Positions 1 through 6,888 of a stretch of 6,927 nt of DNA are shown here, piece by piece; the first letter of the stretch is position 1; every line of letters starts with the position of its first letter. A program made the position numbers and the translations under genes. The DNA comes from DRWZ01 sp964601505 (GTDB taxonomy: Bacteria > Calescibacteriota > Calescibacteriia > Calescibacteriales > Calescibacteriaceae), in contig CAZRNR010000077.1 of assembly GCA_964601505.1 (NCBI GenBank), forward strand, positions 1-6,927, written 5' to 3'. The notes under the pieces were generated by a model. That model saw nothing but the letters and a program-made list of their open reading frames with translations. It ran no database searches and was not told where the DNA came from.

Positions 1-437
1 GTGAGTATTGAACCATCGTGGAATTTAAACTATTATAATTGAAAGAAGAAATAATAAAATCCTATTCCGTGAGTATTGAACCATCGTGGAATTTAAACGA
101 ATTGAACTCAACCCCAATAAATCTCCTCCCATCGTTTGTGAGTATTGAACCATCGTGGAATTTAAACATCTTGCTTTTATTTCTTGAATGTTTTTCTTTC
201 TAAGAAAGTGAGTATTGAACCATCGTGGAATTTAAACATGTTTTTTCAGCCGAAGGAGCTTTCTAAGGAGCTTCGTGAGTATTGAACCATCGTGGAATTT
301 AAACTGTCATAATTGTGTGCATAAATCTCAAGCTCATAGTAGTGAGTATTGAACCATCGTGGAATTTAAACTTCGGGGCGTCAAATTGAGCTCTCTGCTA
401 TACACGAGTGAGTATTGAAACATCTTGGAACTTAAAA
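1..437 (+). CRISPR. CRISPR array, trailing end (7 repeats, 6 spacers; truncated at left edge)
   Basis: Seven 30-nt direct repeats start at 1, 69, 138, 208, 275, 342 and 408. The first six are identical: they begin GTGAGTATTGAA, carry a small CCA/TGG inverted pair in the middle and end in ATTTAAAC. The six spacers are all different and measure 38, 39, 40, 37, 37 and 36 nt, with G+C from about 18% (spacer 1) to 50% (spacer 6). Two signs put transcription on the plus strand: the degenerate repeat is at the right end, and the 3' end ATTTAAAC resembles the ATTGAAAC-type 8-nt tag left by Cas6 in type I-A/I-B and type III systems. The leader and newest spacers are therefore left of the window. No cas gene is present, so the subtype is inferred only from the repeat and spacer lengths. 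The first base of the window is exactly the first base of a repeat, so the array very likely continues. Confidence 0.98.
408..437 (+). repeat. Degenerate terminal CRISPR repeat
   Basis: This last repeat unit differs from the other six at four of 30 positions: 420 (C to A), 425 (G to T), 431 (T to C) and 437 (C to A). The changes weaken the central CCA/TGG pairing and alter the 3' tag from ATTTAAAC to ACTTAAAA. Decay of the leader-distal repeat is a common feature of CRISPR arrays and marks this as the old end. No further repeat copy follows it. Confidence 0.95.
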
Positions 438-532
438 ATAGGCAAATAGTCTAAATAACAATAGCGGTCATACAGATTCAAGGGTAAAAAAATAAATAAA
501 TAAAAGATTCATAGAAAATATAAATTCATTGT

Positions 533-1333
533 TTGCAATATAACTTTGAATTTGTGGGAGAAAAGCTGTTTGAAGATATAGAAAATTTTTTCACTTTTCT
601 TGACGAATGCCTAAATGTAAATTTACTTATCGCTGAAGATAGAATAGAAAAAACAAATGACCAAAAGAAAGAAGATGAAGACAGGAACAAAAAAAGTAAA
701 AGAAAGGGCTTATTTGATGAAATATTAGATATGCATATGGGACTTGGAGATCCGTATATTATGATAAAAGAAGAAAAAAAGAAAATTCTTGAAGATGTAG
801 AACAGCGAATTATAAGTTGCAAGCTGTGCGAACTGCATAAGGAGAGAAAAAGAGCTGTTCCAGGAGATGGTAGTCCTACAGCGCGGGTAGTTTTTGTTGG
901 TGAGGCTCCCGGATTTGAAGAAGACAAAAAAGGGAAACCATTTGTTGGGAAATCCGGAAACCTTCTTATGTCAAAAATAAAAGAGATACTTTCACTTGAC
1001 CGCTCGGAAGTTTATATAACCAATGTAGTAAGGTGTAGGCCTCCTCAAAACAGAACACCAGAAAGGAGCGAAATAGAAAAGTGCTCACCGTATCTTTTTG
1101 AGGAATTAGAAATAATAAGTCCTCAACTTGTTGTTGCACTCGGGGCACCAGCAGCAAAAGTCCTACTTATGAAAGACGAAAAAATAACTGAACTCCGTGG
1201 GAATTTTTACAGAAGATCAGATTACACGGTTTTTGTTACCTTTCACCCAGCTTATGTCCTTAGGAACCCTAATGTAATGGAATTATTCAACGAAGATTTC
1301 AAAAAGATAGCGGAATTCCTTCGATCAACCTGA
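533..1333 (+). CDS. udg: Family-4 (4Fe-4S) uracil-DNA glycosylase with N-terminal extension
   Basis: Cytosolic DNA repair enzyme that excises uracil from DNA and starts base-excision repair. The catalytic domain spans about residues 80-266. Visible family-4 motifs are GEAPGFEED (123-131), KPFVG with the probable uracil-stacking Phe137, TNVVRCRPPQNR (163-174) with Asn164, and HPAYVLRNP (238-246) with His238. Four cysteines, Cys96, Cys99, Cys168 and Cys184, have the spacing of the family's Fe-S cluster ligands. Family members are usually about 190-220 residues, and this one is 266 because of an N-terminal part: a predicted helix (about 10-34), a highly charged Lys/Glu/Asp stretch (35-58), then a second helical part. 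The start is uncertain. TTG at 533 is the first possible start after an in-frame stop at 521-523 and has no clear Shine-Dalgarno. In-frame ATGs at 731 and 737 would leave about 200 residues and the whole domain. The 3' end overlaps nuoN on the other strand by 35 bp. Confidence 0.93.
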   Translation: MQYNFEFVGEKLFEDIENFFTFLDECLNVNLLIAEDRIEKTNDQKKEDEDRNKKSKRKGLFDEILDMHMGLGDPYIMIKEEKKKILEDVEQRIISCKLCELHKERKRAVPGDGSPTARVVFVGEAPGFEEDKKGKPFVGKSGNLLMSKIKEILSLDRSEVYITNVVRCRPPQNRTPERSEIEKCSPYLFEELEIISPQLVVALGAPAAKVLLMKDEKITELRGNFYRRSDYTVFVTFHPAYVLRNPNVMELFNEDFKKIAEFLRST

Positions 1334-2690
1334 AAAACAATTCCGGAAACACTCCGAAAAACACAAGAGCCAGGGCTAAAACAGATATCAGGAAAACAGA
1401 AAATGGATTTATAGAGATTCTTTCTCCTTTTTCCGCCTCTCCTTCCATGAAAGCTTTTGACACAGGTTGAAAGTAAAAGTAAATTGAAGCGATACTTCCA
1501 ACAGCTCCAAACAAAACAGGAATTATCTTTTGAGTATGGAGAGCAGAAATAAAGCTCAAGTACTTTGCGAAAAATCCCGCAGTTAATGGAATTCCCGCAA
1601 AAGATATGAGAAAAACAGCCAGCAGAAAAGAAATAAATCTGTGTCTTGTGGAAAAACCAATAATCTTATCCAGATACACAAGTTTATTCTCAAACAGAGA
1701 AAAAACACCGAATATTCCTGCAGTTGCTAAACCGTAAGTTGCAAGGTAGAAAACAAAATATCTTTTCACCTCAATATTCCCTATTGAGAAAAAGAAAAAG
1801 ATCAGAAAGCCAGAATGAGATATTGAAGAGTATGCTATAAGTCGCTTTATCTCCTTTTGAGGAATAGCTCCAAGAATCCCGACAATGATCGAAATTATAG
1901 CGAGTATCTGAAAAGGACCGGAAAATTCAATTTTTGTTATATCAACAACCCTCAAGAGCGCGATGAAAGATGAAAATTTAACTACTGGTCCAGCAAATGT
2001 TATAGCTGAAGATGGGGCACCTTGATAAACATCTGGAACCCAAAAGTGAAAAGGAGCAGTCCCACCTTTGAAAAGCAGAGCAAAGATAACAAGATAAACA
2101 CCAAACAAACCTAATATTCCTTTAGGTTCTGCTATCTTGAATGTGCCTTCAGACATAAGGAAGAATGAAAAACCAACCAGGTATATCAAAGAGAAAATAG
2201 CACCAGCTACAAAATACTTAAGTGCTGCTTCAACACCAATCCTATCTCTGAAAGAATAAACCATCGCATAGATCGGGAAAGACATGAGTTCCTTTGATAG
2301 GAAAAGAGTAAGAAAATCCCCAGAACTTGTCATCAAAATAGCTCCAAGAGAAGAAAGATAGATGAAGAAGAAAAATTCACTGCTTGAGAATTTCTTATAC
2401 TCCAACTCCGCAAGAGATAAAAAAATCGCAATTACAGAAAAAGCGGATATAATCAGAGCAGAGACGAAAAACAAATTATCAAACAGAACAGATTGAAAAG
2501 GATCCTCGACAGCTTTTCCCAAAACCGAGAAAACCAATATCACAATAGAAGCTGAAACTGATGAAATCCAGCTTATATTTACATTCCGTTTTATTCTTGA
2601 GACAAGAAAACCGATAACCGAAATTAAGAAAGATATGATAATTACTCCCCAAGCAGAAAACAACTCTCTTATATTCAAAGATGCTTCCAT
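1299..2690 (-). CDS. nuoN: NADH-quinone oxidoreductase subunit N (NuoN)
   Basis: One of three antiporter-like proton-translocating subunits of the complex I membrane arm, in the cytoplasmic membrane. The 463 residues are almost entirely hydrophobic and fit about 14 membrane helices. Expected residues are in place: Glu134 in LSKELMSFP (TM5), Lys158 in ALKYF, Lys208 in LLFKGG just before PFHFWVPDVYQGAP (213-226), a signature of NuoN, Lys238 in PVVKF, His292 in ISHSG, and Lys376 in TAGFFAKYLSF (TM12), where NuoN usually has Lys and NuoM has Glu. The ATG start is supported by a GGAGGT Shine-Dalgarno inside the end of nuoM. The reading frame overlaps nuoM by 16 bp, which suggests translational coupling. 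It is the last gene of the operon. Its final ten codons and stop lie antisense to the end of the glycosylase gene, and no convincing terminator follows. Confidence 0.97.
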   Translation of the reverse strand: MEASLNIRELFSAWGVIIISFLISVIGFLVSRIKRNVNISWISSVSASIVILVFSVLGKAVEDPFQSVLFDNLFFVSALIISAFSVIAIFLSLAELEYKKFSSSEFFFFIYLSSLGAILMTSSGDFLTLFLSKELMSFPIYAMVYSFRDRIGVEAALKYFVAGAIFSLIYLVGFSFFLMSEGTFKIAEPKGILGLFGVYLVIFALLFKGGTAPFHFWVPDVYQGAPSSAITFAGPVVKFSSFIALLRVVDITKIEFSGPFQILAIISIIVGILGAIPQKEIKRLIAYSSISHSGFLIFFFFSIGNIEVKRYFVFYLATYGLATAGIFGVFSLFENKLVYLDKIIGFSTRHRFISFLLAVFLISFAGIPLTAGFFAKYLSFISALHTQKIIPVLFGAVGSIASIYFYFQPVSKAFMEGEAEKGERISINPFSVFLISVLALALVFFGVFPELFFRLIEGIPLSF

Positions 2691-4123
2691 ATAAAATCAA
2701 TACCTCCCTTTATTATTTCCATAAAAGGTGAAGGGAAAATTCCGATCAGGAAAACAAAAATAGAGAGTATAACAGAAATCAAAACTTCAATACCCTTTAT
2801 ATCATTTAGCTCCTCCATCAACTCGGATTTTCTCAGTTCTCCAAAAAAGACTCGTAGAATAAGATAAAGCATGTATCCGGCAGAAAGAATAGCACCAGTA
2901 GCAGTTATTATTCCAAAAGCAAGGTTATACTTCATTGCTCCTAGTATAACGAGTAATTCTCCTACGAATCCTCCTGTTGAAGGAAAACCTATAGAAGAAA
3001 GAGAGAATATTATGAAGAATGTTGTGAGCAATGGGACTTTCTTGGCTATACCAGAGTAATCATCTATCATTCTTGAATGTGTTCTTTCATATATCATACC
3101 GATAAGGAAGAATAGAGCTCCCGTTGCCACACCGTGATTTACCATTTGCAAAACAGCCCCCTGAAGTCCCTCATAAGTTATTTTGTTTCCAAAAAGAGCC
3201 ACGGAACCGAGCATCACATACCCCATATGCGAAACTGAAGAGTAAGCTATCAATCTCTTTATATCTTTTTGAGCAAGGGCTAAAAACGCACCATAAACTA
3301 TACCTAAAACAGATATAATAGCTATGTAAAAAGAATACTCCCTAACAACATCTGGGAATATAGGGATAGCAAATCTCAAGAAGGCATATGAACCTATCTT
3401 CAGAAGTATTCCTGCAAGTATCACACTTCCACCTGTCGGAGCTTCTGTATGAGCATCTGGAAGCCACACATGAACGGGAACAAGAGGAATTTTTACAGCA
3501 AAAGCTATAAAAAACCCAAGAAACAAAATCAGCTTTTCTGTTTCACCCAAATCTTTTACAACCGAAATGAAATCCTCAAGCTCAAAAGAAAGTTTTCCTG
3601 TCTCTCTATAAACCAAGCTTGCTATGTATATCACCGAAACAAGAAAGAACACACTACCGAAAAATGTAAATATAACAAACTTGTATGCAGAGTATATCTT
3701 TCTTCCCGTTCCCCATATCCCGATTATGAAAAACATTGGAATAAGAATGGCATCAAAGAAGAAATAAAAGGCTAAAACATTTTTGGTAATGAAAGTCGGT
3801 ATTATAAGAAATTCAAGGAGTAAAAATAGGAAAGTATATTCATCCTTCCTGATACGCTTTTCTACAAGCGAGTAAAGAAAAACCAAAAGAAAAAGACCAG
3901 TCGTCAAGATAATAAGCAATATGTTCAGTCCATCCACATACAAAGATATCTTGAAACCAAGATATTCAGAAAGAACTATTGAGCCAACATAACCAATTGG
4001 TATGAACAAGGAAGAAATGAATGTGAGTGCAGAAAACACAACCCCAATCCATGGGGTCCTAATAAATACCGAAAGAACCGTTCCTATCAAAGGTAATAGA
4101 AATGTTATTTTTAGTGCATCCAT
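2675..4123 (-). CDS. nuoM: NADH-quinone oxidoreductase subunit M (NuoM)
   Basis: Antiporter-like proton-pumping subunit of complex I, with about 14 membrane helices in 482 residues. Diagnostic features are Lys211 in AFAVKIPLVP (TM7), the signature HVWLPDAHTEAPTGGSVILAG (about 218-238), Lys242 in ILLKIGSY (TM8), SVSHMGY (296-302), VNHGVATGAL (328-337), and Glu389 in STGGFVGELLV (TM12). The TM5 segment reads FFFDAILIPMFF, with Asp124 where the family normally has an essential Glu. A TM4 glutamate, Glu104, is kept. I chose the ATG at 4123, 4 nt after the nuoL stop, because MDALKITFLLPLIG is a typical NuoM N-terminus. A TTG at 4135 in the same frame would add four residues and overlap nuoL by 8 bp. 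Neither start has a clear Shine-Dalgarno, so initiation probably depends on coupling to nuoL. The 3' end overlaps nuoN. Confidence 0.96.
   Translation of the reverse strand: MDALKITFLLPLIGTVLSVFIRTPWIGVVFSALTFISSLFIPIGYVGSIVLSEYLGFKISLYVDGLNILLIILTTGLFLLVFLYSLVEKRIRKDEYTFLFLLLEFLIIPTFITKNVLAFYFFFDAILIPMFFIIGIWGTGRKIYSAYKFVIFTFFGSVFFLVSVIYIASLVYRETGKLSFELEDFISVVKDLGETEKLILFLGFFIAFAVKIPLVPVHVWLPDAHTEAPTGGSVILAGILLKIGSYAFLRFAIPIFPDVVREYSFYIAIISVLGIVYGAFLALAQKDIKRLIAYSSVSHMGYVMLGSVALFGNKITYEGLQGAVLQMVNHGVATGALFFLIGMIYERTHSRMIDDYSGIAKKVPLLTTFFIIFSLSSIGFPSTGGFVGELLVILGAMKYNLAFGIITATGAILSAGYMLYLILRVFFGELRKSELMEELNDIKGIEVLISVILSIFVFLIGIFPSPFMEIIKGGIDFIWKHL
2701..2707 (-). promoter_or_regulatory. Ribosome binding site of nuoN (inside nuoM)
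   Basis: The minus strand reads GGGAGGTA across the last codons of nuoM (Gly-Gly-Ile), about 10-11 nt before the nuoN ATG at 2690. It is a strong match to the anti-SD complement at slightly long spacing and supports the chosen start, which lies before the nuoM stop. Confidence 0.75.
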
Positions 4124-4127
4124 AATA

Positions 4128-5954
4128 TTAAACAATCAAAAGGGCTATTAGAAATCCCAAAATAAGCATTAGGGCAACTTTAGCTGGGACTCCCCCGTGC
4201 AAAAGAGTAATAAAAAAGCCAACCAGACGAGTTGCTAGTGAAACCAAAAAGTAAGTTCCTTCTATAACTACTCTCTCGAAAAAAGATGAGGATAGAGTCT
4301 TGAAAAAGTTAGATATCCCTATAAATATCCCTTCCTGCAACTCGTTTAGATAAAATCTATTCCAAAGTATTTTAAACCTCTGCGGAATTTCCTTTCCTTT
4401 ACCCCAAAACATATAAGAAATAGCAATACCTAAAAAGACTATAATATGCACCACAAATGGGCTAATTGGGTGATGAGTTTCTTTTACATATCCATACCTT
4501 TCGCCAAGCCAAGCTCCAACATCAAATATCCCACCTACAACTGACAGAAAAACAAGCATGAGGACAGGAAAGAACATAAAAGGCCCACCTTCAAACTCGT
4601 GGGAAATCTTCCATCTTTGGCCTCCAAAAACAACAAAGAAAGCTCTAAACATATAAACAGGTGTTATAAAACTTGCAAGGAGCATAAGGTAGGTTCCTAT
4701 ACTACCAAAAGTTTCAGACACAGCTGAGATTATTGACTCCTTTGACCAGAAACCAGACAGTGGGAAAACACCGCTCATAGCAAGAGCGCAAACAAGGAAA
4801 CCAACAGCAGAAAGCATCATTCCCTTTTCAGCTGGTTTTCTTTCCTTAAGCTTGTATATATCTGTTTCATTATCAAACTCGTGCATAAGGATTCCTGAAA
4901 TGAGAAACAACGCAGCTTTAAAGAAGCTATGTTCAAAAACATGGAACATTCCCGTATAAGGTCTTACAGTTGAGGCCCCTGCGAACATCAATCCAAGTTG
5001 CGACAGAGTAGAGAAAGCCAAAATTCTTTTTATATCTCTTTCAAACAATCCAAATATCCCCATAAGTATAGCAGTGATCATACCGGTATAAAACACGAGT
5101 TCCTTTGCATTTGAGAAGATAACACCGAGTCTGACAACCATATATACACCAGCGGTTACCATTGTAGCAGCGTGTATAAGAGCGGAGACAGGAGTCGGAC
5201 CTCTCATAGCATCCGGTAGCCATAGCCAAAGCGGCCCCTGAGCACTCTTTCCCATTGCTCCCATGAACAAGAAGAATGCAACAGTGAAAAATTGCTCTGG
5301 TCTGATTTCAGACGCTACATCATATACCACACCACCAGTATAAATGAAAAACAGAGCTATTCCCACGAGAAAACCAAAGTCCCCAATACGATTTGTTATG
5401 AATGCTTTAAAACCTGCCCTTGCATTCTCATAGCCAGAATACCAGAAACCTATAAGAAAATAAGAACAGAGCCCAACACCTTCCCAGCCCAAAAAGAGCT
5501 GAATCAAATTGTCAGATATAACTATCTGAATCATAAAGAAAACGAAAAGATTTAGGAACATAAAGTATCTCACAAAACCCTCATCATGTCTCATATAACC
5601 GATTGAATATATGTGTATTAGAGTAGAAACACCCGCAACATAGAGTAAAGCCGTTCTTGAAAGTTCATCGAAGAGAACAGAAAAAGATACTTTCACACTT
5701 TCAATCGGTATCCAGGTAAGTAAATCTACCTTGAAATCTTGAGTATATAACAGAGCAGAAATAAATGAAATAAATGGAGCCAAAGGAGAGATAAATGCAG
5801 AAATCTTCTTGGTTGGTCCAAAATCTGAATGAGAATGATGCTCATCATCTGGGGAACGACTAATGTTCTCAATGACCAGAAGTATTGAGTTTATCAAAAA
5901 GCCTATAAAAGGAGGTAAAACTATAGCAAGTGCAAATTTTCCTGTGTCCATCAT
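4128..5954 (-). CDS. nuoL: NADH-quinone oxidoreductase subunit L (NuoL)
   Basis: The distal antiporter-like subunit of complex I. Its 608 residues match the usual length (about 600-650), including the C-terminal part that forms the long lateral helix HL and the last membrane helix (about 525-608). Key residues are Glu158 in FLGWEGVGLCSYFLIGFWY (TM5), the TNRIGDFGF segment (187-195), Lys236 in GAMGKSAQ (TM7), His261 in SALIHAATMVTAGVY (TM8), Lys346 in EHSFFKAALF, and Lys405 in SGFWSKESI (TM12). Two local oddities are WLWLPDAMRGPTPVS, with Arg251 where Ala or Glu is usual, and an Asp/Glu/His cluster (36-44) in the loop after the first helix. The ATG start overlaps the nuoK stop as ATGA. A second ATG follows directly at 5951. 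No clear Shine-Dalgarno is seen, so translation is likely coupled to nuoK. Confidence 0.97.
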   Translation of the reverse strand: MMDTGKFALAIVLPPFIGFLINSILLVIENISRSPDDEHHSHSDFGPTKKISAFISPLAPFISFISALLYTQDFKVDLLTWIPIESVKVSFSVLFDELSRTALLYVAGVSTLIHIYSIGYMRHDEGFVRYFMFLNLFVFFMIQIVISDNLIQLFLGWEGVGLCSYFLIGFWYSGYENARAGFKAFITNRIGDFGFLVGIALFFIYTGGVVYDVASEIRPEQFFTVAFFLFMGAMGKSAQGPLWLWLPDAMRGPTPVSALIHAATMVTAGVYMVVRLGVIFSNAKELVFYTGMITAILMGIFGLFERDIKRILAFSTLSQLGLMFAGASTVRPYTGMFHVFEHSFFKAALFLISGILMHEFDNETDIYKLKERKPAEKGMMLSAVGFLVCALAMSGVFPLSGFWSKESIISAVSETFGSIGTYLMLLASFITPVYMFRAFFVVFGGQRWKISHEFEGGPFMFFPVLMLVFLSVVGGIFDVGAWLGERYGYVKETHHPISPFVVHIIVFLGIAISYMFWGKGKEIPQRFKILWNRFYLNELQEGIFIGISNFFKTLSSSFFERVVIEGTYFLVSLATRLVGFFITLLHGGVPAKVALMLILGFLIALLIV

Positions 5955-6250
5955 TCTTTTAAATCAGATAGTTCGTCAGTATTCACAGTTCTGGCAATTC
6001 TAAAAACTGATATAGCTAAACCAAGCCCTATTGCTGCTTCAGCCGCTGCAACAGCCATGAGAATAAGAATTATAGCCTGCGAAATATAACCGATCTTTAA
6101 ACTCGCCCCAAAGAAAAGTAAAAAAACACCGTTCATCGCTACCTCTATGGATATGAGCAAAAATATTATATTCCTTCTCAAAACCATTCCTACAATTCCT
6201 ATTGTGAAAAGGATTATTCCCAAAACAACATATTCGTATGCACCTACCAT
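5951..6250 (-). CDS. nuoK: NADH-quinone oxidoreductase subunit K (NuoK)
   Basis: Small three-helix membrane subunit of complex I that links the quinone-site region to the antiporter-like subunits. The product is 99 residues, as expected for the family (about 100). Two buried glutamates needed for proton transfer are present: Glu36 in LISIEVAMNG (TM2) and Glu71 in AVAAAEAAIGLGLA (TM3). The polar C-terminal tail ends at residue 99. I chose the ATG at 6250, not the upstream GTG at 6259, because that GTG is part of a near-perfect Shine-Dalgarno (GGAGGTGA) spaced 5 nt from the ATG, and because the ATG start gives the canonical length. The stop overlaps the nuoL start by 4 bp, and the gene sits 5 nt after the nuoJ stop. 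Confidence 0.97.
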   Translation of the reverse strand: MVGAYEYVVLGIILFTIGIVGMVLRRNIIFLLISIEVAMNGVFLLFFGASLKIGYISQAIILILMAVAAAEAAIGLGLAISVFRIARTVNTDELSDLKE

Positions 6251-6255
6251 AAAAA

Positions 6256-6263
6256 TCACCTCC
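6256..6263 (-). promoter_or_regulatory. Ribosome binding site of nuoK
   Basis: The minus strand reads GGAGGTGATTTTTATG: a full Shine-Dalgarno core five bases before the nuoK ATG. The same bases encode the last Arg codon (AGG) and the TGA stop of nuoJ. This site decides the nuoK start and rules out the GTG it contains as an initiator. Confidence 0.9.
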
Positions 6264-6771
6264 CTTTTCTTTCCTCAGTTTTTTCAAACCTTGACCCCAC
6301 AAATATAGTCACAACTATGGCTATAATGAGCAGAACAGAAAGATACTCAAACTGAAAGAAAAGATCTTTATAGAGTGCAATACCAACATCTTTTGCAGGA
6401 AAATAAGAAAAATTTTGCGATCTCAAAGAGATTTCAGAAAATGCAGCCGAACCAAGTATAAGCAGTATAGGTATAGAAATGAATATAATAGTATATCTCC
6501 ACCTTTTGACCGCCCCAAATATTAAATCAGATACTTTCAAGTTCATCATAGCTATCACGAAAACAAACAGGACCAAAACAGCTCCGACATATACTACAAT
6601 CTGTATAAGTGCCAGAAAAAAAGCGTTTTTGATCGCAAAAAGAAGAGAAACAGTTATTCCTGTTGCAAAAAGGTAAAGAACTCCAAATATAGGCTGTTTT
6701 CTTGATATTGATAGAATAGAAAAGACAACTGCGCCCCCTCCAGCCAAATAAAACAAAATCTTTTCAGCCAT
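6256..6771 (-). CDS. nuoJ: NADH-quinone oxidoreductase subunit J (NuoJ)
   Basis: Membrane subunit of complex I next to NuoK and NuoH, with five predicted helices in 171 residues, a usual length for bacterial NuoJ. The TM3 signature ALIQIVVYVGAVLVLFVFVIAM (54-75) is clear. Tyr61 in it corresponds to the conserved tyrosine at the helix kink that takes part in coupling. The C-terminal helix region ALYKDLFFQFEYLSVLLIIAIVV (132-154) also matches the family, and the tail after it is polar. The ATG at 6771 has only a weak purine-rich stretch (CAGAAAA) before it. It is the first gene of the visible operon nuoJKLMN. Upstream of it there are at least 110 nt with stops in all three frames, so no nuoI directly precedes it as it would in a standard nuoA-N operon. 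Confidence 0.96.
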   Translation of the reverse strand: MAEKILFYLAGGGAVVFSILSISRKQPIFGVLYLFATGITVSLLFAIKNAFFLALIQIVVYVGAVLVLFVFVIAMMNLKVSDLIFGAVKRWRYTIIFISIPILLILGSAAFSEISLRSQNFSYFPAKDVGIALYKDLFFQFEYLSVLLIIAIVVTIFVGSRFEKTEERKGR

Positions 6772-6888
6772 TTTTCTGGAAATTATCTTACATTCTTAAA
6801 TAGATGAAAAAGACAAAATCTTTAGACTTGATACAAACCGTGCTAAATAAAGAGAAAATATAAAAAGATCTGAACTAAATTAAAAAGA

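Noticed and set aside
44..56. Spacer 1 shares a 13-nt purine run (AAAGAAGAAATAA) with the nuoM region near 3755-3767.
   Set aside because: Low-complexity A/G sequence is frequent throughout this AT-rich window, and no further identity extends the match.
181..191. Spacer 3 shares TTCTTGAATGT with nuoM at 3070-3080, with a similar pyrimidine-rich stretch after it, suggesting a self-targeting spacer.
   Set aside because: The match is 11 nt in T-rich sequence, begins at spacer position 14, and the ends of the spacer do not match, so chance similarity is the simpler explanation.
526..927. Open frame antisense to the glycosylase gene (133 codons).
   Set aside because: Serine/phenylalanine-rich translation typical of the complement of a Lys/Glu-rich gene; the plus strand in the same region encodes clear catalytic motifs.
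1311..1345. Inverted repeat CGGAATT (1311-1317) / AATTCCG (1339-1345) as a terminator between nuoN and the glycosylase gene.
   Set aside because: A 7-bp stem with a 21-nt loop, AT-rich, with no adjoining T-tract on the plus strand and only TTTTT several bases away on the minus strand; it also lies within nuoN coding sequence.
3449..3775. Plus-strand open frame of 108 codons inside nuoM.
   Set aside because: It is the antisense shadow of conserved NuoM helices, with a Lys/Asn/Tyr-rich translation and no recognisable domain.
6251..6259. GTG at 6259 as the nuoK start.
   Set aside because: It lies within the Shine-Dalgarno for the ATG at 6250 and would add three residues to a protein that already has canonical length from the ATG.
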